Source of the DNA: Cerioporus squamosus
Taxonomy: Eukaryota > Basidiomycota > Agaricomycetes > Polyporales > Polyporaceae
Length of the DNA stretch: 64,000 bases
Reading direction: 5' to 3'
NCBI GenBank assembly: GCA_022592435.1
Contig: JABYQS010000112.1
Span: 1-64,000 of the forward strand
Positions 44,658 through 53,720 of this stretch are shown in pieces. The position numbers were made by a program, and so were the translations under genes. Numbering within the stretch: position 1 is the stretch's first letter; each line of letters begins with the position of its first letter. Below the pieces are notes generated by a model. That model searched no databases and had not been told where the DNA came from. It saw only the letters and a list, made by a program, of their open reading frames with translations.

Positions 44658-44712
44658 CCAGAGACTGTGTCGACGCACGTCATAATACGAGCTCCATCGA
44701 CACAGTCTCTGG
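44658..44712. repeat. Perfect 16-bp inverted repeat (hairpin)
   Basis: CCAGAGACTGTGTCGA at 44658-44673 and its exact reverse complement TCGACACAGTCTCTGG at 44697-44712 are separated by 23 bases. It is followed by GGAGACAGGGGCTGGAGACA-type imperfect repeats. It lies between repeat blocks A and B. Confidence 0.8.
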
Positions 44713-44749
44713 AGACAGGGGCTGGAGACAGGAGACAGAGGAGGAGACT

Positions 44750-44829
44750 CACGATATGTTATGCAGAGAACCTGTCATCGGACGGCCAGATTGAGAGAGA
44801 CGGGGCAAAGAGAGCAGCCGGGCGCAGTT
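44750..44829 (+). repeat. Repeat block B
   Basis: Starts GACTCACGATATGTTATGCA and contains CAGAGAACC, CATCGGACGG and GAGAGACGGGGCAAAGAGAG, ending AGCCGGGCGCAGT. It matches block C over about 80 bases, with an almost identical 3' half. Confidence 0.65.
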
Positions 44830-44889
44830 ATTGACTTTGCGAACATACTAATATGTCTTCAGTTGCGCACGGCGTGTCATGGGACAGAA

Positions 44890-44983
44890 GACTCACGACA
44901 TACTGGCCAGAGAACCCCTCGTCGGACGGTGGTCGTACGGCCAGGCTGGGAGAGACTGGGCAAAGAGAGCAGCCGGGCGCAGT
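44890..44983 (+). repeat. Repeat block C
   Basis: Starts GACTCACGACATACTGGCCA and contains CAGAGAACC, CGTCGGACGG, an extra insertion, then GAGAGACTGGGCAAAGAGAG and AGCCGGGCGCAGT. It is a direct repeat of block B about 140 bases away. Confidence 0.65.
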
Positions 44984-45674
44984 ACTTTGGCTCTGTGGAA
45001 GCACTTGGTATTTCAAAAACTGGTGCCCAGAACATGTCTTGAAATGTTAGACTCACAGAACCGTAGTCGAGAAGCAGAAACTAGGGTTATGCCACAACAA
45101 GAGGACGAGTTGCCGAGAAAGTGGAAGAGATGGAGGCAAACAAAGACAAAGCAAGCGCTTCGCTGTCACAACAGACGCTGGACAGGTGGCGGAAAAGATT
45201 GGCCATGATTTGCCCATAGCATAATCTACGACAACAGAGGCGGTTCTCACTGGGCCTCAACCCCCGTGCACTCGCGCGCGGCCGCCCAGGACATCCGCCG
45301 CGCCACGCTCACTTCGTGGAGGAGCCTGGTGGCCGAGTACAGCGCGATCGATGCCCGTCACCTCCTCCACTATGTCCAGCACAATCTTTGTCCCCAGGAC
45401 CTCCCATCCAGAGGAGAGGAAGATCGCACCGTCCCGCCTCTTGACTCAGACGTGAAAAGCCTATTATCTATCCACATTGGCATCAGTAAGTTGTATTTCG
45501 CCAGTGTGTGGATCCCAGCCTAAGGCTCTTAGCAAATGTTTTGCCATAGATGCTGGACTGTGCGACGACGCACGGCGACAAGTACTGCGACGTGAGAAGT
45601 ACATCGGACCCATTGCGACTTGGAACGAAATAAACATCAGCCTACATTTCCAGTTGTCGGTAAATGTACTAATC

Positions 45675-46542
45675 CTACTTTGGCAATCCGTATGCTACAG
45701 CTTCGTCCATCATCTCCTGGAACTTGGTGCCGAATAGACTGTACCACTTGTTCTTTACATGGCCCCATTTATGGAGTGGCTCGTCAACGGGCAAGAGGAA
45801 TCCAACTTCGGCGCCAACCAGCGCTACACCCATGATTTCTCCGGGGTCCGACCGCTCGTCGTGTTCCCCAAGACTGTCCAGGTACTGTTCGAGTTGCTGC
45901 AAGGTCTTCGCATGCAGTCGTGCAATTGCGATATCGCTGAGTCCTCGAGGAAGGCTGGCGACCTCCACGATCACGCGGACCCTATCCTTCACCTCGTTGT
46001 GCGCTTCGCTCACATCGGATGGAAGGGGGTCGTTCTCATGATCGTAGTGCTCGCAGATAGCGAAGTCTGGATAGAACTTGTCGCCGGATGCGTTGGATTT
46101 CCATGCGTAACCTTCAATAATTGAATAGCAAGTCTGAGCGCTGAGCCTCTATTCACAACAAGAACAGTCGATGCAACTCACCCTGGTGAGTAGAGTCAGT
46201 CGAGATGTCGCCAGCGGCACGCGCTACGCGAAGGGCCAAGACTCTTTGCTCTAGCTCAGGTTCAGCGGGAAGGGTGTCGTCCCACTCCTCGCCCCACTCA
46301 AGGAGGAGTCGTTCGTCCTCGTCCTCGATAGGCTTTCGGAACAGCGCTTGAGGCTTGACCATATGGGTCGAACGATTGAACTTCAGGTTGAAGTATTTGT
46401 TGAGGGGACCGTACTGCTGGAACTGGCTGGTCGGCGTTTTGTCTGCCCATTTCCCGATCCTCGATTTGAGGCTCATTGGGATGCGCGGATCGTCGCGAGC
46501 AAACAGTCTGCACAGTGCAATATGCATGTCAGTCAAAGGCAT
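45675..46542 (-). CDS. Hypothetical protein, two exons, 5' end uncertain
   Basis: Exon 1 from the ATG at 46542 (MPLTDMHIALCRLFARDDPR, LKSRIGKWADKTPTSQFQQY, LLLEWGEEWDDTLPAEPELE) ends at 46182. The intron to 46112 is canonical and phase 1. Exon 2 reads GYAWKSNASGDKFYPDFAIC, KDRVRVIVEVASLPRGLSDI, LEQYLDSLGEHD, HKWGHVKNKWYSLFGTKFQE to a stop at 45675. FYPDFAI followed by VIVEVAS has the D...E-x-x spacing loosely reminiscent of PD-(D/E)XK nuclease-like folds, without a clear catalytic Lys, so I give this little weight. Upstream coding may continue (46560 and beyond). Its position beside the transposon zone suggests an element or host-defence-type gene (inference). Confidence 0.5.
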
Positions 46543-47124
46543 GTCGTGGAAAGATCGCAAAGACGAACCGCACTTTGCCCGGCATAGTCGGCGGACGACT
46601 TCAAGTTGAAGCTGGTGAGTCGACTAGCGACGCGGCAGGCACGCAATTTGTAGTTGCGCCCAGTGCATCCATTGTCTGCCACATGCAGCAGAACATCTCC
46701 CTGAAACAATAGCGATCTACAAGAATTCCCGACAAGCTATTGTTTGCCATAGACGTCCATGCATAGAATCGCAACTGAGGCAAAGGCTGCAAATGACAAT
46801 CAGATCGAGTGCGCCCGACAAGGTAGTAGTACAATAACAGAGTGCGGTATTGGCCGTTGCGTTAAGCACGAGACAATGACTCCGAGTCTCCGATGAGTAA
46901 CGGAAGGCGACGGGCTTTGTCGCCGCATTTGGAAGCATCTATTGTTCACTGTAAACGGGCCGGCCCGGAGAATGCCGGCATACCCGAGGCGCCCAGTGGA
47001 CAATAACGGCAATTCCGAACTTCAACCATACAAGTTGAGCTTGACTCTGCGCGCATCGCAGCAAATCCTCCTCCTCCTTGCCAGTGGGACTCCCCGTCAC
47101 CGTGCCTCCCATCATCTAGTTCCT

Positions 47125-47849
47125 ATGATATCCTCTACCGCTACTAACAGTAAGAAGTCTTGTCCCGTCCCTCCCGTCCTCTGTACTGGCTTCGACATCA
47201 CGGACGCATTGCGGCGGTACCTCGAGGATGGCCATGGGATAGACCTAGCCTTTTCCGATTCTTCGTCGGACGAGGAGGACCTCGTCAATCAGGAAGTTGC
47301 TAAGCTAGACAGGGAAGGGATTCTTGTGAACTCCTACCGACAATACTTCGGCGGTATCCGCAGAACCGCACCAGCAGAGGACAGAAAGCTGCTTGAGATC
47401 CCATACAGTGAGTCCCAAGCGGCAGCCCTGACTCAACGACACAGGATTTGTCTGATGTCCCACACAGCGTTCGACAAACGATATCCCGGTGACCCCAGGT
47501 GGCACACGCGCTTGTACATCCCTACCGGCGCATATCCTCGGGAGTCCTACACATCGGGAGCTCTTGCAACCCCACCTGAGCGCGACTTGGAGGTCATTAA
47601 GAAGTTCATGGAGTGCGCCAACCGCCTCTTACCGGACGACGCGGCGCGCGAGCGGGCAGGCTTCAAGCTGGAGGACCTACAGTTTACGCTTCGGTCCGTC
47701 AGAGGAATCATGCGCCCTCCATACACCAAGACCGAGCGTGAGGTTCGTGGAACCATCTGACACGTGTTCAATTCACTGATGGACGGCATCTACTGCAGGA
47801 ACTTCTCCCTCCCCGTCACCTCCAGGCATTCCTCAACAAATCCGAGTAG
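47125..47849 (+). CDS. Unknown 202-residue protein, duplicated module copy A
   Basis: Exons 47125-47407, 47468-47742 and 47799-47849 splice in phase. It starts MISSTATNSKKSCPVPPVLC, then GFDITDALRRYLEDGHGIDL, an acidic Ser patch SDSSSDEEDLVNQEV, KLDREGILVNSYRQYFGGIR, LLEIPYTFDKRYPGDPRWHT, LYIPTGAYPRESY, FKLEDLQFTLRSVRGIM, and ends ERELLPPRHLQAFLNKSE. The third exon is supported because it is preserved, in frame and at matching splice sites, in the second copy at 52570. No domain is recognised. It lies 535 bases upstream of a 2OG oxygenase on the same strand. Near-identity between copies over most of the coding part indicates recent duplication or gene conversion. Confidence 0.7.
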
Positions 47850-48384
47850 GCACCGCCCACGGCGTTGTTCGTCCCGCGATGATATCCCGAGCGTGTACCT
47901 ATCCAGCCTGATTCCACAAAGCTTATCCCATGCATTGCCTATACGCATGAGTTGCGAGATCTGTCGGATTCTGTCCCATGCAGTGGAGTGCGTGCGGCGG
48001 AGAAGGATGTGAATAATTCTCCCCGAGATCGTACATGACTTGGTCAGTGGCACGTCGACAGCTGCGAGACCGCCTCGATACTTACATCGGACATGTTGCA
48101 CTGAAAATCTTTACTCCGGGAAGTGCAGTACTGTACACTCTAGAATTGACGGAATTTAATGGACATACTTATTAGGTGATGGGTTATATAGGTAGTCCAT
48201 ATCGGCTTTCGATCGGGCGCCACCAGACGGCACGCGTATACGTACCTACACCGTCACTACCACCCCTTTGCCCCCAGTCAAGTATCGACATTGTATCTGT
48301 GAGGGCCTTCACCAAACCTTCTCGGCTGAACTCATCACTATTAGTTCCATCGCTAGCATAGGGTCATCTCCTAGCGATCTAGCC

Positions 48385-49891
48385 ATGTCTAGTTCCCTTT
48401 CAAAGCCTCCTATCTTGCAGCGCCTTCGCTCTACACTAGCGGAGACTCCGCCGTTCTGCAGTGGCACTTTGGGGCTGCCGCCGCGGGACTTCACGCTGTG
48501 CTACGGCAAGGGGAAGGATGCGCGGTAAGTGCGACTACATCCAAGCGCAAGTGGTCGAGCTAACGACCCCTATTTACCCAGTCAACCTGACCTGTCTGGC
48601 ACGTCCGCAGAGGCGGTGGAGGCTCTCGATGATCTTAAGCAGGCGTGCGAGGCTGCGACTTTCGGCAAAAACGCGCAATCTGTCCTCGACGAGACCTACC
48701 GCAAGGCGGGCAAGATGGACTCGGACAACTTCCTCCTTGGACTCGACGTCGAGCGTTTCCGGCTTGTCGACATCGTCCGCGCCGGGTTGCTATCTGGCGA
48801 CAAGGAACTCAAAGCGATCAAGGCCGAGTTATACAAGCTGAATGTCTATGGTAAGTCGTCTATGTACGCCCTAGGCTCGTTTCCGCACCGGTATTTGACG
48901 CCGTGCGCCAGGCAAGGACGCGTTCTTTAAGCCGCACCAGGACACACCTCGCGGCAAGCACATGTTCGGCTCTCTTGTGCTCTTCTTCCCGACCCCGCAC
49001 GAGGGTGGTGCGCTTGTGCTTCGTCACGAAGGCAACGAGTGGACCTTCGATGCCGCCCAGATCCTGTCTGCCACGGCCCACTACGATCTGAAGCGGGTCG
49101 CGTACATCGCCTTCTTCAGCGACGTCGAACACGAGGTCCTGCAAGTGACAAGCGGTCATCGGGTGACGATCACGTACAACCTCTACTGGGCGCCCCCACC
49201 TGCTGTCGCTCTCCCCGAGGAGCTCTCTGTCATCTACCCGAAGCACTCCAACTTCTTAGCGGTGGGAGAAGGTCTCGCGGATCAGCTCGCAGACCCGACG
49301 GTTCTGCCACAAGGAGGCACGCTGGGCTTCGGGCTGCGTCATGCGTACCCGTTCGAGAAGCATTGGCAGCCGGACATGCCCAATCCGCTCGACACCCTGC
49401 GCGGTTGGCTCAAGGGCAGCGACGCCGCTCTCTTCCGCGCACTGCAGACACTTTCGCTCGACCCCCTTCTTCGTCTCGTCTACAAGTCAGAGGACTACGA
49501 CATCACGGCGATGCTCGACCATATGGCCAGTCTCCCGTACTCGCACACCGGGGAGGAAGACGAGTGCTATATGCTGCTGCAGCAAACCGGCGACGGCGTG
49601 AATCTCATGGAGAAGAACTTCGACGGCACCCTGAAGCCCGTCGAATACTCCTACGAGAGGAGAGAATGCCTGCAAGGAGCGAGGTCGATTGGGGTTTACT
49701 GGATCACTCCGTGTGGAAACAGTAACTCGATCGGCTCTGAGTACACGGCGTACTTCGGCAACGAACCCGGAGTCGAGTACTTGTACTTGACCCCGTCGCT
49801 CTTCGTTGACATCGGGCCTGCTGGCGATTGGGCGAACATCCAAGGAATTGAAGAGGTCCATGCGATGCAAGGCAAGAGTAGGTACTACTAG
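48385..49891 (+). CDS. 2-oxoglutarate/Fe(II)-dependent oxygenase (prolyl-4-hydroxylase type)
   Basis: Exons 48385-48524, 48582-48850 and 48912-49891, about 462 residues. The core reads LYKLNVYGKDAFFKPHQDTP (HxD iron ligands in PHQD), MFGSLVLFFPTPHEGGALVL, YIAFFSDVEHEVLQVTSGHR (distal His in VEHEV, Arg for 2-oxoglutarate in GHRVT) and ITYNLYW. This is the P4Hc/2OG-FeII double-stranded beta-helix with all ligands present. The N-terminal 130 residues and the C-terminal 220 (ending MQGKSRYY) are less conserved. Such lineage-specific oxygenases are frequent in Agaricomycetes; the substrate is unknown. The C-terminal third has a decayed homologue at 53395-53640. No signal peptide is visible. TATATA at about 48184 is a possible promoter element. 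Confidence 0.85.
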
Positions 49892-50066
49892 TTTCGGAGG
49901 ATTATTTCGCTGTACATGGTTGTGGCTACTGGTGATACAATATCAACTCGACTCGGACAGCCTGCACTGCCAGTACTGTAACCTTGATCATCGTAATGAT
50001 GCGCGGCGACCTACCAATAGTAACGTCAGCAGTGAGGACACAGCCCTGGTCCTCAACGTCCAAGCC

Positions 50067-50215
50067 CTAGAAGTCAGGATCCGTCGGCGTCGTCGAGTCG
50101 ACAGTGGTGAGCTGGTCAAAGACGATGTGGGAGTAGCCCTTGATGTTGCCCTGCGCGTTCACCTGCTGCCAGGCGGCGAAATAGCCCGCCGTTGCTTCAA
50201 ACTGTGTCCTTCTCC
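50067..50215 (-). pseudogene. Orphan exon-like fragment
   Basis: The minus strand reads FEATAGYFAAWQQVNAQGNI, KGYSHIVFDQLTTVD and ends TDPDF at a TAG, preceded by a plausible acceptor (GACACAG). It looks like the last exon of a gene, but no upstream exon was found, so it is probably a remnant. Confidence 0.35.
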
Positions 50216-50390
50216 TCGGCGTTGTAGGACAGTGATATTGTGCAACAGCCTCTGGGAGTCGGTTACGAGGCGAAGAGCCTGCTATTGACCACCAACCTAG
50301 ATGAAGGGATGCAGGACACTACGATCACTTCAGGCGTGGACAGAAGGGTTTCCGATAGACTTGAGGGTTCCCGTCAGCAGCGAATGCGCA

Positions 50391-50413
50391 GAGAGAGAGA
50401 GAGAGAGAGAGAG
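50391..50413 (+). repeat. (GA)n microsatellite
   Basis: About eleven and a half GA units in an intergenic position. Confidence 0.9.
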
Positions 50414-51018
50414 CTACACCTACCGGAACACCGCGCTGGGGATGACAGCAACAGAATGTCGCTGACTTCGGTTACATGAAATGCCATGAAACTACCATGA
50501 TCTGTCCGCGATGTCCACCAGGAGGCGAGGCCGTGCTACTATGTAATACCAAGTCTTCGCACTTGCCAAGAGAACCCCTCGAGAGTTCGTGGTCGCTGTT
50601 CGGATCTTTACCAGATACGGCGAAGAATTTGCTGAATTTCATCTCACAGCATATCAAATGGCAGGGTATCTGCAAATCGTCAGCGTCTTGTGCCTCAAGA
50701 GAGGGCGTACTACCCGCACGAGCCAGCAATCACCTCAACGGCCACAGGGCAAGATGCACTGAATAGATGACTCACAGTCGCCTTCGATGTTCATGGTATT
50801 TCAACCTGCACGCATTGCCACGACAGCTGTGCGAATTAGAACCGCTGCTTGGCTTGGTGTTACTACACATATATGCTGCAACAACGGGATAGCGGGACAC
50901 CTGTTAGAGATCGCGTAAGCACCATGACGAGGCGGCATAGCACTCAGGCTTTCAGCATTTGACCACGATATGGTTAACGCTTGGATCCTTGGCAAACACT
51001 ATTTGCGCTGCCTGGACG

Positions 51019-51025
51019 TATAAAG
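51019..51025 (+). promoter_or_regulatory. TATA box of SDR 2
   Basis: TATAAAG 70-76 bases before the ATG at 51095. The same heptamer stands at a similar distance before the paralogue SDR 1. Confidence 0.65.
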
Positions 51026-51094
51026 AGCATGCGGGAGAATGGAGCGAGGCAAACAACACACCTCTGATATCCTCCAAAGTACCCGCATAGCAAG

Positions 51095-52132
51095 ATGTCG
51101 TCCCCTCGTGTCTGGCTCAGTACGTCCAGCCTAAGGCAGGCGGAATGGCATGCTAACCATTGCGCACAGTCACCGGTGCATCGACAGGCTTCGGCCTCGA
51201 GATGACGCGATGTGCACTCGGGCACGGCGACAAGGTCGTCGCGACGCTCCGCAAACCCGCTGTCCTCGCCGATTTCGCCTCGAAGTACCCCTCCTCGCAG
51301 CTGCTCATCGCAAAGCTCGACGTCACAAACCAGCAGGAGATCAAGGGAGCGTTCCAGAAGGCGCAAGCCGCGTTCGGCCGCGTCGACGTCGTCTTCAACA
51401 ACGCCGGCATTGTCGTCTCCGGGGAGGTGGAGGGCATTCCAGAGGAGTCTGCCCGCAAGATGTTCGAGACGAACTTCTGGGGCGCCGTGAACGTTACCCT
51501 GGAAGCGGTCAGGTTCTTCCGCGACGAGAACAAGCCGCAGGGCGGGCATCTCATCCAGAACACCGGTTCCACCGGGTTCATCAGCCTTCCTCTCATGGGG
51601 TTCTATGGCGCAACCAAACGCGGTGAGCACAAAGGTAGACTGTACGTTAAGCCGGCACTTACAACGTACCTCGGCAGGCTTGGAAGGAATCACGGACACC
51701 TTGCATAAGGAAGTCAGCCCGACGTGGAACATCAAGGTAAGCTTGGCACGCCGCCGTCGCATGATCGGCGGGAACTCACCCCTTGTGCAGTTCACTTCTA
51801 TTGAGCCCGGTGCATTCCCTACGGAGCTGGGAAGCAATGGCGAGATGGTCGCTCAGCCGCAGGCGTACGCCGACCCTGCCATGCCCACCTCGGTGATGCG
51901 TCAGGCGTTCGCGAATCCGGAGGCTGGCAGCGAGGCCATGGCTTTCGGCTTCAACGACACCGCCAAGGCCGTGCAGAAGGTCTTCGAGCTGACGAGGCTG
52001 GCGAGCCCGCCACTCCGGCTTCCATTGGGCCGCGACGCGGTGAAGTTTTTGTCGGATACTGCAGCGGAGTACCTCAAGGTGGTGAAGGAGTACGCGTCGT
52101 GGTCGGATAACCTAGCGATCGAGGCGAAGTAA
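51095..52132 (+). CDS. Short-chain dehydrogenase/reductase (SDR) 2
   Basis: Exon 1 (51095-51119) MSSPRVWL splices to ITGASTGFGLEMTRCALGHG, the TGxxxGxG cofactor motif. LIAKLDVTNQQEI, DVVFNNAGIVVSGEVEGI (NNAG), NTGSTGFISLPLMGFYGATK (catalytic Ser and YxxxK in YGATK) and FTSIEPGAFPTELG follow. The end is VKEYASWSDNLAIEAK. Introns after WL, after TKR and after NIK fall at the same places as in SDR 1, 17 kb away, and the ends align, so the two are paralogues from a dispersed duplication. It is an NAD(P)-dependent oxidoreductase of about 285 residues; the substrate is unknown. No degeneration is seen. Confidence 0.88.
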
Positions 52133-52569
52133 ATAGAGGTGGCCAGACATGTATTTACGGCTCAGCATTGGGGTGCCAGTGGAAACCGCTGGGAACGAAC
52201 CATCATGATGCCGAAATGTCTATGGAATACGGGAAAGCCATGTAAGTACTTACCCAGAGTTGCTCTGAATGGACTTCGTGAGGAGCATCGGTAAGAGCAT
52301 GCATAGCAGACGTACTAGTGAAAGACTGACCTTCGGCGAGAGCAGCCGCCGCCACATCATGGCCGTCGCAGTGATGAACGACGTCGTGTGACGTGACTCG
52401 GACAAGTGCGAACCGGTTCAGTCTACCATCCCCTTTTGGTAGGCGAGACGCCAGCAAACGAGCCGCTAGTAGTCACCTTACAAGTTGTTGTCATGTCTGA
52501 GCTTGTTACACTCTTCGCAGCACGTCCTTACTAGTATTACTCGTCATCGTGCCCGACTATCCAGTGCTT

Positions 52570-53313
52570 ATGTTATCAATTGCCAATGCCGCTTCCGACC
52601 ACAGCAAGAGGTCTTGTCCCGTCCCTCCCGTCCTTTGTACAGGTTTCGACATCACGGACGCATTGCGGCGGTACCTCGAGGATGGCCATGGGATAGACCT
52701 AGCCTTTCCCGATTCCTCCTCGGACGAGGAGGACCTCGTCAATCAGGAAGTTGCTAAGCTAGACAGGGAAGGGATTCTTGTGGACTCCTACCGACAATAC
52801 TTCGGCGGTATCCGCAGAACCGCACCAGCAGAGGACAGAAAGCTGCTTGAGATTCCATACAGTGAGTCTCAAGCTGCAGCATGGTTTCTGTGACACCAGG
52901 TTGACTCTGTCTAATGTCCCATACAGCCTTCGACAAACGGTATCCCGGTGACCCCAGGTGGCACATGCGCTTGTACATCCCTACCGGCGCGTATCCTCGG
53001 GAGTCATACATGTCGGGAGTTCTTGCAACCCCACCTGAGTGCGACTTGGAGGTCATCAAGAAGTTTATTGAGTGCGCCAACCGCCTCTTACCGGACGACG
53101 GGGCGCGCGAGCGGGCAGGCTTCAAGCTGGAGGACTTACAGTTTACGCTTCGGTCCGTCAGAGGCATCACCCGCCCTCCATACACCAAGACCGAGCGTGA
53201 GGTTCGTGGAAATATCTGATCCGTGTTCAGTTCGCTGACGGAAGGCATCTACTCTACTGCAGGAACTCCTCCCTCCCCGTCACCTCCAGGCAATCCTGAA
53301 TAAATCGCAGTAG
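52570..53313 (+). CDS. Unknown 205-residue protein, duplicated module copy B
   Basis: Exons 52570-52861, 52927-53201 and 53263-53313 splice in phase. The first 14 residues (MLSIANAASDHSKR) differ from copy A; from SCPVPPVLCTGFDITDALRR onward the two are nearly identical, with LRSVRGITRPPYTKTERE and the final exon ELLPPRHLQAILNKSQ. The first introns differ more and by about five bases in length, as expected for relaxed non-coding sequence, while exons stay close. This pattern suggests that both copies are or recently were under selection. The oxygenase that follows copy A is here only a relic. Confidence 0.7.
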
Positions 53314-53394
53314 TCGCCCGTTCGTCCGGACGATATGAGCACGAGCAAGACGGCGTTCGTATGGTCTAAAAGGATACATATCGCTCCCGCAAGC

Positions 53395-53645
53395 CTTCCG
53401 AAAGCGATGAGGACTACGAGGCCATGTTGCTATAGTGAGGCAATCATCTGAAGTGTTTGGGCAACCGAACGCGGAACGAGCAACTCGATTGGCTCGGGGT
53501 GCATGCTGTACGGCAATGAACCTTGGACTGAATACATGTATTTGGTCGTGTCGCTCCTGGTGGACATTGGTACGGCTGGCAATTGTGCAAACACTCTTAA
53601 CATCTTCAGAGCTACCACGATGCAATGCAAGAAGAAGTAGGAGGA
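53395..53645 (+). pseudogene. Decayed C-terminal fragment of the 2OG oxygenase
   Basis: GATGAGGACTACGAGGCCAT near 53409 matches the SEDYDITAM region of the oxygenase. AACTCGATTGGCTC, GGCAATGAACC, TACATGTATTTGGTCGTGTC and GTGGACATTGGTACGGCTGG match 49725-49835. Stops and frame changes interrupt it, and the N-terminal and catalytic parts are absent. Confidence 0.7.
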
Positions 53646-53720
53646 TACAGGGGATAAACTGTACATGACTGTACCAATACGAACCCAAGCGAGTCGATGC
53701 CGCCAGTTCTAAACGTACGT

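Larger units (their letters stand above)
44077..45674. other. Non-coding flank of the transposase with repeats; possible coding remnant at 45266
   Basis: Apart from the repeat blocks and hairpin, one plus-strand frame (45266-45523) reads TLTSWRSLVAEYSAIDARHL, LHYVQHNLCPQDLP. It looks protein-like and may be an exon or remnant of another element gene, with no family recognised. A TATATAAG at 44533-44540 has no gene behind it. Confidence 0.35.
49892..51018. other. Intergenic, no intact gene
   Basis: Holds the orphan exon-like fragment and the GA microsatellite. Otherwise nothing is recognised on either strand. Confidence 0.5.

Noticed and set aside
45675..46111. PD-(D/E)XK nuclease assignment for the hypothetical protein
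   Set aside because: Only a loose D...E spacing is visible and the catalytic Lys is not evident; kept as unknown.
36366..46542. Exact element boundaries for a CACTA transposon
   Set aside because: No convincing CACTA/G terminal inverted repeat pair with 3-base target duplication could be found by eye.
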